Counted from the first letter of the stretch, positions 52,088 through 61,994 are shown. The stretch: 64,000 bases of DNA from Bacillus tuaregi (GCF_900104575.1 NZ_LT629731.1:2062462-2126461); one strand, 5' to 3'. Notes: generated by a model not told the origin, from the sequence alone. Numbers and translations: made by a program.

Positions 52088-53124
52088 AAAAGAGATTAGC
52101 ACTATGGGGGGGAGCGTGTTTCGTTCTCCTTCTCCTATCCGTTGTTATTAGTTTATCGCTTGGTTCTGCTCAGTTACCACTTTCGCAGGTTTGGGGAATT
52201 CTTTTACACCAGGTTCCTTTTGTTAAAAGCTTCATGGATCCCAATTGGCCTGAATCAGCACAGCAGATTATCTTAAAGGTTCGTTTGCCGCGAGTTTTCC
52301 TTGCGATTCTTGTTGGAGCCTGCTTATCACTGGCTGGGGCCGGCTTTCAGGGAGTGCTGCGCAATCCATTAGCCGATCCGTATACATTAGGGGTTGCCTC
52401 TGGATCAGCGGTAGGGGCGGCTTTCTTAATCTTATTCGGGTATCATACGATCCTTATTGGTCAGTGGACCATTCCGCTCGTTGCCTTTGTGACAGGGCTG
52501 ATTAGTTTGCTTGTTGTTCTACGTCTAGCCAATGTACATGGAAAATTCAAACTAGAAACGATCATTTTATCGGGGGTTGTGGTTTCTGCCTTTCTTGGAT
52601 CACTTGTTTCTTTCATGGTGTCGATGTCCGATCAGGTAGTCAATGAAATCATCTTTTGGCTGATGGGAAGCTTAGCCTTAAGAGGCTGGTCGTTTACCTT
52701 TGTCCTTCTGCCTTACTTAGCCATCGGAATCGTTGTGCTGCTGGCCTATGGATGTACATTAAATTTATTTTCATTAGGAGAGCGGCAGGCAGCCCATTTG
52801 GGTGTCAACATTAAACGCACAAGGCTAATCGTCTTGGTCGTTTCCACCCTTATCACCTCCGCTGCAGTGTCGATTGTTGGGACCATTGGCTTTGTGGGAC
52901 TTGTCGTACCACATTTAGTACGGTTGGTTGTTGGGCCAGATTATCGATTATTACTTCCTTTGTCCGTTATTTTTGGTAGCATTTATGTCCTTTGGGCCGA
53001 TACCATTGCCCGTACTTTACTGAGTCCGACGGAGATTCCGCTCGGGGTTGTCACCGCCTTTTTGGGTGCTCCATTCTTTGCTTACTTGCTTCGGAAAAAT
53101 AAGCAAATGTCAGGGGGAAATTGA
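52084..53124 (+). CDS. btuC: Cobalamin ABC transporter permease
   Basis: A 346-residue FecCD/BtuC-family permease with about ten hydrophobic segments. It has the conserved LRLPRVFLAILVGACLSLAGAGFQGVLRNPLADP region (residues about 58-95) and a C-terminal EIPLGVVTAFLGAPFFAYLL. Its TGA overlaps the ATPase ATG (tgatg). It moves corrinoids inward with the ATPase. The operon is controlled by the riboswitch upstream. Confidence 0.92.
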   Translation: MKKRLALWGGACFVLLLLSVVISLSLGSAQLPLSQVWGILLHQVPFVKSFMDPNWPESAQQIILKVRLPRVFLAILVGACLSLAGAGFQGVLRNPLADPYTLGVASGSAVGAAFLILFGYHTILIGQWTIPLVAFVTGLISLLVVLRLANVHGKFKLETIILSGVVVSAFLGSLVSFMVSMSDQVVNEIIFWLMGSLALRGWSFTFVLLPYLAIGIVVLLAYGCTLNLFSLGERQAAHLGVNIKRTRLIVLVVSTLITSAAVSIVGTIGFVGLVVPHLVRLVVGPDYRLLLPLSVIFGSIYVLWADTIARTLLSPTEIPLGVVTAFLGAPFFAYLLRKNKQMSGGN

Positions 53125-54002
53125 TGGTGTTTATCAAGGTGGAAAATGTAAACAAACGTTATAATGACAAGGTCATCCTGGAGGATATTAGCTTTTTCGT
53201 CAAACGCGGAGAATGCTTAGGGATTATTGGTCCGAATGGAAGTGGAAAATCTACCTTGCTCAAGCTATTGTCAGGTGTAGAAGATAAGTCAGACGGAATC
53301 ATTGATCTAAATCGAAAGGCAATCGAGCGTTATTCTCGTAAAGAACTAGCCACATGGATGGCGGTCCTGCAGCAGGAATCCCTGCCTCCCATCGGTTTTA
53401 CGGTAAGAGAGGTTATCGAAATGGGGCGGTTTCCGTTTCAAAATTGGCATGGGGAGGAAAAGCATGAGATTGAATTGCTGATTGATTCAATCATTGAAAA
53501 AATGGGGTTAACTCATTTAGAAGATTGCTATCTTGAAAATCTAAGTGGGGGAGAAAGACAGAGGGTCGCGATTGGAAAGACGATGGCCCAGCAGCCAAAG
53601 CTTTTAATGCTAGATGAACCGACCACCTATCTCGATATTGGTCACCAGATTGTATTGATGGACCGAATTCGAGAATGGCAGTTGGATGAGAAAATGACCG
53701 TAATTGCCGTTTTGCATGACTTAAATCTTGCCGCACTGTATTGTGATCGTTTATTACTTTTACATAATGGGAGAATAGTAGCGGCGGGAGCTCCAGAGAA
53801 AATCATTCGAGCTGATTTGATTCAGCGGGTATACGGTACAACACCGATTATCATGGAACACCCGGTTTATCAGGTGCCACAGATCATTCTTCAGAGTGAA
53901 ATGGGACTAAAGCATACTATTCCAATAGAGAATTTTCAGGTCAAAAAATTCTGCCATAATAATGGAAACAGAATCTATAGTGTTCCTTCGAGAAAAAGAT
54001 AG
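53124..54002 (+). CDS. btuD: Cobalamin ABC transporter ATP-binding protein
   Basis: A 292-residue ATPase of the FecE/BtuD type. Walker A is GPNGSGKSTLLKLLSG (near 37), the signature LSGGERQRVAIGKTM (near 137), Walker B LLMLDEPTTYLDI and the switch His in VLHDLN. The C-terminal 40 residues are an extension with unknown role. ATG 53124 is preferred over the TTG before it. It overlaps the permease gene and is followed by a second binding-protein gene after 16 bp. Confidence 0.92.
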   Translation: MVFIKVENVNKRYNDKVILEDISFFVKRGECLGIIGPNGSGKSTLLKLLSGVEDKSDGIIDLNRKAIERYSRKELATWMAVLQQESLPPIGFTVREVIEMGRFPFQNWHGEEKHEIELLIDSIIEKMGLTHLEDCYLENLSGGERQRVAIGKTMAQQPKLLMLDEPTTYLDIGHQIVLMDRIREWQLDEKMTVIAVLHDLNLAALYCDRLLLLHNGRIVAAGAPEKIIRADLIQRVYGTTPIIMEHPVYQVPQIILQSEMGLKHTIPIENFQVKKFCHNNGNRIYSVPSRKR

Positions 54003-54018
54003 AGGAGAGAGGATTCCA

Positions 54019-54846
54019 ATGAGAATGATATCGTTATGCCCAAGTAATACCGAGCTTCTTCGCTTTATTGGTTTAGCATCAGAGATTGTGGGGGTGGATA
54101 ATTATTCGGATTTGCCTGTGGAGAGCAATGCTATACCTAGGCTCGGTTCCGATTTGGATATTGACATGGATCGGGTTGAAGCGCTTCAGCCGGATTTGGT
54201 ACTTGCATCGTTGTCGGTTCCCGGTATGGAAAAGAACATAACCGGTTTGGAGGAGAGAGGCTTACCGTCTATTATCCTTAATCCCAAAAGCTTATCTGAT
54301 ATCGGGAATAATATTCTTGAGGTGGGAAACGCAACGGGACAAGAACGGATCGCACGTGAGGCCTACCAGAAGTATGGTACATTATGGGAGCAGCTTACAG
54401 AATGGGGACAAAAAGTAGAGCAACGCCCAAGTCTTTATTGGGAATGGTGGCCAAAGCCTGTATATACTCCGGGCGGGGGGAATTGGTTAACAGAAATCAG
54501 CCATTTAGCTGGAGGGCGAAATGTCTTTGCTGATGACGAGCGGGACAGTGTCATGACGGATTGGGAGGATGTACGAAAACGAAATCCTGATGATATCCTA
54601 ATGGCTTGGGTTGGTGTGTTGGAAAAACAAATCAAACCCGAATTGCTTAAGAAGCGACCCGGTTGGTCAGAGCTTACGGCAATCAAAGAAAATCGAGTCT
54701 GGGTGATGGAGGAGTCGCTTTTTTGCCGACCCTCTCCAAAGCTCTTGCTTGGGATTCACAAATTAGGTGCTAGGCTTCATCCCCATCTATTTCCTGCCTA
54801 TGACGAGCTGAAAGCCGAGGAATGGCTATGTCCAACAATCGAATAG
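54019..54846 (+). CDS. Cytosolic BtuF-like cobalamin-binding protein
   Basis: A 275-residue protein with the same fold as the BtuF lipoprotein (ISLCPSNTELLRFIGLASEIVGVDNYS ... GGGNWLTEISHLAGG) but with no signal peptide or lipobox. I chose ATG 54019 because gaggagagagga lies upstream. Such soluble BtuF paralogues are found in B12 uptake operons and may store corrinoids inside the cell or hand them to salvage enzymes. It differs strongly from the 51107 protein. It overlaps the next gene (cobB) by 19 bp. Confidence 0.8.
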   Translation: MRMISLCPSNTELLRFIGLASEIVGVDNYSDLPVESNAIPRLGSDLDIDMDRVEALQPDLVLASLSVPGMEKNITGLEERGLPSIILNPKSLSDIGNNILEVGNATGQERIAREAYQKYGTLWEQLTEWGQKVEQRPSLYWEWWPKPVYTPGGGNWLTEISHLAGGRNVFADDERDSVMTDWEDVRKRNPDDILMAWVGVLEKQIKPELLKKRPGWSELTAIKENRVWVMEESLFCRPSPKLLLGIHKLGARLHPHLFPAYDELKAEEWLCPTIE

Positions 54847-56231
54847 TCATTGCAGGAACTGGAAGTGGTGTTGGAAAAACAACCTTGACGCTTGGGTTAA
54901 TGTCAGCATTGGTCAAGCGAGGGCTAAAGGTTCAAGGCTTTAAATGCGGTCCAGACTATATTGATCCATCCTATCATACCGCTGTCACCCATCGAGCTTC
55001 ACGGAATTTAGACAGCTGGATGCTATCGCATGAAACCGTTTTAGATATTTTTACCTATGGAAGTCGGGGAGCGGACATTTCAATTATCGAAGGAGTGATG
55101 GGGTTTTTTGATGGAAAAAGTCCGGAATCGAATGGAGGCAGTACGGCAGAGATTAGTATCCTAACCAATAGTCCAGTACTGCTTGTGGTCAATTGTGCAA
55201 GTATGGCCCGCAGTGCTGCAGCCATCGTGAAGGGGTTTCAATTATTTGCAGAGAAAACCGATATTGCCGCCGTCATCGCTAATAAAGTGGGGAGCGAAGG
55301 TCATTTTCAGCTTGTTAAAAAAGCCATTGAACTGGAATGTCATATCCCGGTGATTGGCTATTTGAAACGAGAACTGGAGATGGAAATTCCAGAAAGACAT
55401 CTCGGGCTGATTCCTTCAATCGAAAGAGGAGAGTTGACTCCTTTTTTCAATCGAATAGGGGACATCGTTTCGGAAACGATTGATCTAGACCTGCTGCTTG
55501 AATTAGCCGCAGCTGAACCGCTAGTTGTAAAGAACAAACCCTCTCTTTTTGAAAAAAAGCAAGAAAAGCTGCTAAAAATGGCCGTAGCGAGAGATGCAGC
55601 CTTTAACTTCTATTATCCTGAGAATCTAGAAATGCTGGAAGCGAATGGGGTAGAACTGCTTTATTTTTCTCCATTGGCTAATGAAGAGCTGCCAATGGAT
55701 GCTGCGGGTCTTTATTTAGGAGGCGGGTTTCCTGAGGAGTTTGCTCATGTGCTGGAGGAAAATAGGAAGACAAAGGAATCAATCAAAAGCGCCATTGAAG
55801 CGGGATTGCCTACCTTGGCTGAATGTGGCGGGTTCATGTATTTAACCGATTTCATTGAAACGACCGAAAAGAAGGAATATCAAATGGTTGGACTCATCCC
55901 CGGCAAGGTAAAAATGAAATCTACGTTAGCAGCTTTAGGCTATCGGGAGATTAGTGGTCTGAATAACAATTTTCTGCTCAAAAAACAAAAAGCAAGAGGA
56001 CATGAATTTCATTATTCCACTTTTTTGCCCGAAAAAGAGGATTACCGATATGCATATAAAGTGAAAGACAGGCGAGGCGTAGTAGAAGAAGGATACCTGA
56101 AATCGAATTTAGTTGCTGGTTATACCCATCTACACTTTGGTTCCCATCCCGCACTGGTTGAGAATTGGGTGGAAAAATGCTTGGAATATAAGGCTGAGAA
56201 GGCAAGAATTGGTTCCTGGTCACACCGCTGA
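54828..56231 (+). CDS. cobB: Cobyrinic acid a,c-diamide synthase
   Basis: A 467-residue CobB/CbiA enzyme that amidates the a and c side chains of cobyrinate using ATP and glutamine. The N-terminal P-loop is AGTGSGVGKTTLTLGLM, followed by GFKCGPDYIDPSYHT. The C-terminal class I glutaminase has its catalytic Cys in LAECGGFMYL (near 338) and a His in GHEFHYST and YTHLHFGSHP. ATG 54828 has gagg 7 bp upstream; ATG 54822 is too close. As the only synthesis gene of this operon, it suggests the cell salvages incomplete corrinoids that are imported, rather than making B12 from this locus. Other cob genes may lie elsewhere. Confidence 0.93.
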   Translation: MSNNRIVIAGTGSGVGKTTLTLGLMSALVKRGLKVQGFKCGPDYIDPSYHTAVTHRASRNLDSWMLSHETVLDIFTYGSRGADISIIEGVMGFFDGKSPESNGGSTAEISILTNSPVLLVVNCASMARSAAAIVKGFQLFAEKTDIAAVIANKVGSEGHFQLVKKAIELECHIPVIGYLKRELEMEIPERHLGLIPSIERGELTPFFNRIGDIVSETIDLDLLLELAAAEPLVVKNKPSLFEKKQEKLLKMAVARDAAFNFYYPENLEMLEANGVELLYFSPLANEELPMDAAGLYLGGGFPEEFAHVLEENRKTKESIKSAIEAGLPTLAECGGFMYLTDFIETTEKKEYQMVGLIPGKVKMKSTLAALGYREISGLNNNFLLKKQKARGHEFHYSTFLPEKEDYRYAYKVKDRRGVVEEGYLKSNLVAGYTHLHFGSHPALVENWVEKCLEYKAEKARIGSWSHR

Positions 56232-56345
56232 TTTAGAAGAAAATCCCATTTATTTTTTCTTCCAAGTATTTCCGATAAACTTGTCCAAGCAGCTTTCTAT
56301 AGAATTCATATAATAAATGGATTTGATAAGAAAGGAGCTAAGAAT

Positions 56346-57383
56346 ATGGCGGTTTATTTTGTTACGCCAGGTGAGAGTATTAATGCGGCTATTTTAAATG
56401 CAGCCCCTGGCGATACGATTCGTCTGGCAGCCGGCACTTTTTATGAAAGTGTAGAGATACCTGCCGGCAAGGATCGATTAAGACTTCTTGGGGCAGAAAA
56501 AGGGAAAACGATTCTTGACGGGACAGGCTTAGGAGCTGGAAATGGGATTACCTTGAATGCGAATTTGGTTACCATTTCAGGCTTCATGATTAGAGATTTT
56601 CAGAATGACGGGATTGAAGTGAACGCCAATGATAATATTATTCGAAACCTAACAGTGCAAAATAATGACATGGATGGCATCGAAATTAATGGTACGCGCA
56701 ATCTGATGATGAAGATAGTATCGATGCTAAATGGTGAAAATGGGATTGATATACTAGCAGGAAGTCATAATTATATCCTTGAAAGCGAGATTAAAAACAA
56801 TAGACAAAGTGGTATTTTCATCTCAGATGGAACTAGCCACCTGATTCTTCGTAATAAGGTGAATGCGAATCATGTGGATGGTATTGCTTTTGAAAACGTA
56901 AGTGATGGAAACTTTATCATCGATAATCTATCGGAACACAATCGTGAAAATGGGATTTCAGTTAATACAAACGAAAACTTTGTCTATCGAAACAAATCCA
57001 ATAACAATGGAAATGATGGAATCTATTTAATTGGTGAAGATAACAACTTGTTATTGGATAATATCACCAATCATAATGATGATGACGGAATTGACCCATC
57101 AGGCGGCACAAACAACCGGATCATAGGCAATGTGACAAAGAATAATAGGGAAGAAGGCATCGATTTAGATTTAACTGCTATTGGAAATATTATTGATCAA
57201 AATGTGGTCAAGCAGAACCAGCGCTCTGGGATTCTTTTAGTAAGTGAAGCCGTTGACAACGCAGTACGAGAAAATAAACTCAGTGGCAATACCCCAGACA
57301 TTCAAGCAGACCCACCAGCAGATGTCAACAATACCCTTGACGAAAACGACTGTCAATCAAGCTCCCCTCCAGGCTTATGCTAG
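56346..57383 (+). CDS. Right-handed beta-helix protein (NosD/pectate-lyase-like repeats)
   Basis: A 345-residue protein made of about ten 22-23-residue repeats with patterns such as N-x-x-x-x-N-D-G-I-x-I/V. This is the shape of a parallel beta-helix (PbH1). It has no signal peptide or catalytic lyase residues that I can identify. The C-terminus ends in DENDCQSSSPPGLC, a Cys-containing tail that resembles Bacillus spore or exosporium surface proteins. A gaaaggagc site precedes the ATG. It is followed by a sulfatase-family gene after 112 bp. It might be a structural spore-surface or adhesive protein; sugar binding is also possible. Confidence 0.75.
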   Translation: MAVYFVTPGESINAAILNAAPGDTIRLAAGTFYESVEIPAGKDRLRLLGAEKGKTILDGTGLGAGNGITLNANLVTISGFMIRDFQNDGIEVNANDNIIRNLTVQNNDMDGIEINGTRNLMMKIVSMLNGENGIDILAGSHNYILESEIKNNRQSGIFISDGTSHLILRNKVNANHVDGIAFENVSDGNFIIDNLSEHNRENGISVNTNENFVYRNKSNNNGNDGIYLIGEDNNLLLDNITNHNDDDGIDPSGGTNNRIIGNVTKNNREEGIDLDLTAIGNIIDQNVVKQNQRSGILLVSEAVDNAVRENKLSGNTPDIQADPPADVNNTLDENDCQSSSPPGLC

Positions 57384-57495
57384 GCACTGTTGCCCGTTTC
57401 GGGGCTCATAAAAATATCCTAGGATGTATAATCATTTCTTTCCTGTAATCATAATATATGATGATTATGATTAATACTTAAAGGGTGGAATTTAT

Positions 57496-59304
57496 ATGGA
57501 AAAAGGACACGCCAAACGGAATGGGAAAACCCCCAAGACAACAAGGCCAAATTTCCTTATCTTTATCGTGGATGAACAACGCTTTCCGACCGGATACGAA
57601 AATGAAGAGCTAAAGAGGTGGCGCAGGGAAAACCTCAAGACCCAGGAATTATTTCGCGAGAGAGGGATGGAATTTTTAAACCATTATGTCGGCAGTACGG
57701 CCTGCTCCCCTAGCCGAGCCACACTATATACCGGTCAATACCCGTCCCTGCACGGGCTAACGAAAACAACAGGCGGTGCTTCATTTTCATTTGCACCGGA
57801 TGTATTTTGGCTGAATCCGAACACGGTTCCAACCTTTGGAGATTATTTCCGTGCGGCAGGTTATCGAACCTTTTGGAAGGGAAAATGGCATGCGAGCGTT
57901 CAGGATATCTTAATACCAGGGACGCACAATGCAATGCCTAGCTATGATGCGACTACTGGTGTTCCTGATCCTCAGCTTGAAAAGCTTTACTTGGACGCTG
58001 AGCGTCTGGATGATTATGGATTTTCAGGCTGGTTAGGCCCAGAGCCACATGGGCCCAACCCTCGTAATTCCGCCTCTTCAGCTGCCATTGGAACCAGTGG
58101 GCGTGATGAAGTGTATGCAAGGGAAGTCGTTGATTTACTTCATGCACTTGAAGTGGAAAGTTCGGATCAGAGCGAGCCATGGATGATTGTCTCTTCCTTT
58201 GTCAATCCGCATGACATTACATTATTTGGTGATATCACAGAATTCCATCCTTTATTCAACTTTGAAGTAGACCCGTCTGTTCCAATCATTCCTCCGGCCC
58301 CAACAGCCAATGAATCATTAGCCACAAAGCCAACCGCACAACAAAGCTACAAAGAAACCTATCCAAAGGCCTTTCAACCCACAAGAGACAGTCTATTTTA
58401 TCGTCAGCTTTATTTTTCCCTTCATAAAAAAGTAGATCAAGACATGGGTAAGGTATTCCGTGCATTACAATCCTCTAAATTTTATGAAAATACCATTGTC
58501 ATTTTCACAGCTGATCATGGTGATTTATTAGGTGCCCATGGGGGACTATTCCAAAAATGGTATAATGCGTACGAAGAATCGATTCATGTTCCTTTCATTA
58601 TCCATAGTCCCAAATGGTTTACAGGCCGCCAAACGACAGATATGCTGACAAGTCATGTAGACATTCTGCCAACCCTGTTAGGACTCGCTAAGCTAGATGG
58701 AGACAGGATTCGCCAGGAGCTTATGATCGATCATTCTGAGGTCCATCCACCAGTGGGCAGGGATTTAACACCGCTCCTCCATGGAAATGAATCGTTTCTT
58801 CGGGCCAATGAACCACTTTATTTTATGACAGATGATGATGTCACAAAAGGGTTATTTCAGATGAGCTTCACAGGTGAACCCTATAATTCTGTTTCTCAGC
58901 CGAACCATATCGAATCGGTCGTGGCTTATCTTCAAACAGGCCTAAATAGGGAAAAGGAGCTCTGGAAATTCTCCCGTTATTTTGACAACCCGCAATTTTG
59001 GAGTGAACCGGGAGTGGAAGATCAACTAACTGAAATCGAAAGTCAAATTCCGATTGATGATGAGGTCACCGTATCCGTGTCCAAAGTAACGACGAGAACA
59101 GTGCCTGTTCCTGAACAATATGAGTTATACAATCTCACAAAAGACCCTTTGGAGGAAAGAAACTTAGCTGATCCTTCCCATTCAAATATTTTAACAGAGC
59201 TAATCCAAACTTTACTGATGAGTCTTCTCGAAGAACAGCGCCAACAGAAAAGACTTGCACCTACGAATGGAACGGTACCAGGTATGGAAAGTAGCGATGA
59301 ATGA
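57496..59304 (+). CDS. Sulfatase-family hydrolase (formylglycine-type signature)
   Basis: A 602-residue alkaline-phosphatase-superfamily enzyme. The signature C70-S-P-S-R-A-T-L-Y-T-G carries the Cys that is converted to formylglycine by a sulfatase-modifying factor. Metal ligands fit the usual positions: FIVDEQR near the N-terminus and TADHGDLLGAHG near residue 345. It has no signal peptide and would therefore be cytosolic, or exported by another route. It may cleave a sulfate or phosphonate/phosphate ester. A maturation factor gene is not in the window. The ATG has an aagggtgg site. Neighbour beta-helix protein may be linked, but an operon is uncertain. Confidence 0.88.
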   Translation: MEKGHAKRNGKTPKTTRPNFLIFIVDEQRFPTGYENEELKRWRRENLKTQELFRERGMEFLNHYVGSTACSPSRATLYTGQYPSLHGLTKTTGGASFSFAPDVFWLNPNTVPTFGDYFRAAGYRTFWKGKWHASVQDILIPGTHNAMPSYDATTGVPDPQLEKLYLDAERLDDYGFSGWLGPEPHGPNPRNSASSAAIGTSGRDEVYAREVVDLLHALEVESSDQSEPWMIVSSFVNPHDITLFGDITEFHPLFNFEVDPSVPIIPPAPTANESLATKPTAQQSYKETYPKAFQPTRDSLFYRQLYFSLHKKVDQDMGKVFRALQSSKFYENTIVIFTADHGDLLGAHGGLFQKWYNAYEESIHVPFIIHSPKWFTGRQTTDMLTSHVDILPTLLGLAKLDGDRIRQELMIDHSEVHPPVGRDLTPLLHGNESFLRANEPLYFMTDDDVTKGLFQMSFTGEPYNSVSQPNHIESVVAYLQTGLNREKELWKFSRYFDNPQFWSEPGVEDQLTEIESQIPIDDEVTVSVSKVTTRTVPVPEQYELYNLTKDPLEERNLADPSHSNILTELIQTLLMSLLEEQRQQKRLAPTNGTVPGMESSDE

Positions 59305-59354
59305 GGTCCATTGGGGCAGGTTATGAAACCTGATTCTTTAATTTCATAAAAAAT

Positions 59355-59386
59355 AGCCCTATCTCACGGATGAATGAGATAGGGCT
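59355..59386. terminator. Bidirectional terminator between sulfatase and SLH genes
   Basis: The stem agccctatctca/tgagatagggct with a short loop is flanked by an A run on the left, which becomes a T tail on the minus strand. It sits between the converging sulfatase gene and the minus-strand SLH gene, about 105 bp after the SLH stop. Confidence 0.8.
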
Positions 59387-59492
59387 TACTTCGTTTCTTC
59401 TTACACTTTTACCTTAGGGATAACCCTGTTCCTCTGGGTTTGAAGTAAAGGTGCCTTTGCATTCATTCGCCATGTGTAAAAGAAGAAGACTA

Positions 59493-61994
59493 CTACTGCT
59501 TGAAGTTATACGACTTATAAAGCAGGTTGGCAAAATCACCGCGCATAATCGGTTCGTGTGTGCCAAAGGAGGTGGTGGTTCTTCCGGAAGTGATTTCTGC
59601 TCCGTACAGTGCCTCGATATATGGTTCAAAGACACTGCCATTGACATCGGTAAATGGCGTCTCGACAGCTAAATCTGTAAGCCCAAATGTAAGGGTCAGT
59701 ATTTTGGCCACGGCACCGCGTGATAACGGTTCATGTGGTGCAAAGGTATCACTTGTCACACCTGAGACAATTCCTTTAGCGGCGAGCGCATTGACGGCTC
59801 CTTTTACACGAGGGTTTAAATCGGTAAAGCCGGCATCTGGGGCATTTTCGGTATCAAAGCCCATTAACCGAGCGAGGATGACCGCTGTGTCACCTCGTGT
59901 AATATTCTGATAGGTGCCAAACTCAGATGAACTGAATCCATTGACGATGCCCGCCTTATGCAAATAATCAACTGCTACAGCATAGCGTTCGTTGACATCG
60001 GTAAAGCCAGTAGGTTTATCCTCATCTTGTTTCCCCCCATCATCTTCACCACCATCATCTTCACCATAGACAGCACGAATATTGTCCACGTAGAGGGAGC
60101 CTTTTGTCATCGGTCCAGCTGTTCCTGAATTCGTTGACATTAAGCGAATAGCCTGGGTGCTATGGATTTTGAAGGGTCCGGTAAAGGATGCTGGTATGTC
60201 TGCCTTCACATATTTCCAGCCTGTCCAATTAATCGCCGAAGCTAGGGTCAGCGTTTGATTTGTACCATTTCCGTCAACGATCATCATTCGGAGCCAATAG
60301 CCCTGTGCTTCCGGAGTACCATACACCCACATCCCGATGCTGGTTGGTTCACCATCAATCGGAACCGCTTTGCCAGGTCCGGCATAAACGCCAAGAGTTG
60401 TTCCTGTTTGTGCTTTTGTAAAATCAAAATCAATTCCTAGGGCATGGCTGCCATTATGTACAGGTGCTGGGACACTGGCATGCTGTAAACCGCTTGTTTC
60501 CCCGCGGTTTGCGGTAGAGGTCTTCCAGCTGCCGAGCGATTCCTCGAAATTAAACAATACCTCTGGCTGCTTCCCGACAGATACCTTCATTTGTGCGGTA
60601 AGGCTTGTACCTTTCAAACGGGCCGTAATCGTGCCTGTGACACTTTGGCTGCCAGTATGCAGAACCCCATTTTCATCAATGGTTCCTAGACCGGCTGGAA
60701 GTTCAAATTCGATATCCTGAGGGGTCCACTTTACCTTTCTTTTTTGATACTGTGTGGTTAAATTCAACGCCTTCTCGCTGTTTCTAGCGATGGTTAATTC
60801 CTGTGAACCGAAGGACATGGAATCTGGTTGTTCGATTTCAATAATTGATCTTCCAACCTCTGTTCCTTGATAGTTTAATAGAACATGGAACTGACCTGTT
60901 TTTCCGCTCGAGACAAAGGTTCCATTCTCATTAATCGTACCGAAGGATGGATCTTCTACCGCCCAGGTTAAACCAGATGTCGGCAGGGGAGCGGAGGCAT
61001 AGGATTGATCTCTACCTTTTGCACTGAATTGAATCGTTGAGCCTGGTGTATAGGATTGATCATATGGCTCGATAGAAGCATGATGGAAAACCTGGTCAGA
61101 CGGTGCCTTGTTCACGATGAGCCAGCTGTTTGCCACGCTTCTTTCTGCACGGTCTGACGGTGAATTATCAAGCTCCAGCCCATTCCCGTCATTTTCACGC
61201 GTGATAAAGGTAGAAGAGCCTCCGCCATCCAAATTCAGAGCAGTCACAGCGCCCAAATCAATCATCAGCTGCGCGAGCTCCGGCATGGAAACCCCGCTTG
61301 AATAAGGCTCCTGTCTTCCGTCAATCACGGCAAAGAAAACATCGCCATCTGCTTTAATCCCAACGGCTGTACGAGGCTCAATCTCTCCACCGGTTTTCGG
61401 TGTTTGATACACCTGGCTATTTTTCACCAGAATCGCATTACCGCCAAGTGCCTCCTGCAATTGATCCTTGATTCCTTCATATTCCTCGCTGCCTCCAATG
61501 AGCGCTTCACCTGATTTGGTGATACCGAAGAAATAATGATTGTGGTTGTAATCCGTCTTTAGCGCTTGTCCGTTTTTATGAACAATTCCAACTGGTTCGC
61601 CATTGGTAAAATAAAAAAAGTCCGCATTGACTGCCGCTATGACTCTATGATTCTCACGATCGGCACTAGCCGCTTGTTTTTGAACAGACTGCAGTCCATA
61701 GGCTGTTCCATCATTCGGCGTTCCGGCTTCAATAGAAAGATTGGGCGTTTGTCGATCAATATCGATGACAAAACTCTCAATCTTTTTCCCGTCTTTCCCC
61801 TCGAATGTATAATGTTTTTCTGTTACGCCAGGTGCAAGGGTTTCCTCATACTGATTGATTGCCGTATGTACCACGGTTGAATGTAAATCAAAGGGGCCTA
61901 AAGCTGATGCATTCAGTGGTGCAAACATACTACCAGCCAACATGGCTGAAAGCGAAACACCCAAGATTCTCCTCTTCCTATTTTCGTTCCTCAT
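59493..61994 (-). CDS. SLH-anchored phosphodiester glycosidase-like protein
   Basis: An exported protein of about 833 residues. In order: a signal peptide (RILGVSLSAMLAGSMFAP, cleavage near ASA); a phosphodiester glycosidase (NAGPA) domain (about 75-300) with AAVNADFFYF, GNAILVKN, RTAVGI and NLDGGGSSTF; Ig-like or carbohydrate-binding parts (about 310-470 and 480-640); a short acidic linker (EDDGGEDDGGKQDEDK); and three SLH repeats (about 655-843) that bind pyruvylated wall polymers. The enzyme class removes GlcNAc or similar from phosphodiesters. The ATG at 61994 has aggagg 6 bp upstream; ATG 61997 is also possible. It is a wall-surface enzyme with its own promoter. Confidence 0.88.
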   Translation of the reverse strand: MRNENRKRRILGVSLSAMLAGSMFAPLNASALGPFDLHSTVVHTAINQYEETLAPGVTEKHYTFEGKDGKKIESFVIDIDRQTPNLSIEAGTPNDGTAYGLQSVQKQAASADRENHRVIAAVNADFFYFTNGEPVGIVHKNGQALKTDYNHNHYFFGITKSGEALIGGSEEYEGIKDQLQEALGGNAILVKNSQVYQTPKTGGEIEPRTAVGIKADGDVFFAVIDGRQEPYSSGVSMPELAQLMIDLGAVTALNLDGGGSSTFITRENDGNGLELDNSPSDRAERSVANSWLIVNKAPSDQVFHHASIEPYDQSYTPGSTIQFSAKGRDQSYASAPLPTSGLTWAVEDPSFGTINENGTFVSSGKTGQFHVLLNYQGTEVGRSIIEIEQPDSMSFGSQELTIARNSEKALNLTTQYQKRKVKWTPQDIEFELPAGLGTIDENGVLHTGSQSVTGTITARLKGTSLTAQMKVSVGKQPEVLFNFEESLGSWKTSTANRGETSGLQHASVPAPVHNGSHALGIDFDFTKAQTGTTLGVYAGPGKAVPIDGEPTSIGMWVYGTPEAQGYWLRMMIVDGNGTNQTLTLASAINWTGWKYVKADIPASFTGPFKIHSTQAIRLMSTNSGTAGPMTKGSLYVDNIRAVYGEDDGGEDDGGKQDEDKPTGFTDVNERYAVAVDYLHKAGIVNGFSSSEFGTYQNITRGDTAVILARLMGFDTENAPDAGFTDLNPRVKGAVNALAAKGIVSGVTSDTFAPHEPLSRGAVAKILTLTFGLTDLAVETPFTDVNGSVFEPYIEALYGAEITSGRTTTSFGTHEPIMRGDFANLLYKSYNFKQ

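Noticed and set aside
56346-57383. Assignment of the beta-helix protein as pectate lyase
   Set aside because: Only the repeat fold is visible; no lyase catalytic residues or signal peptide were found.
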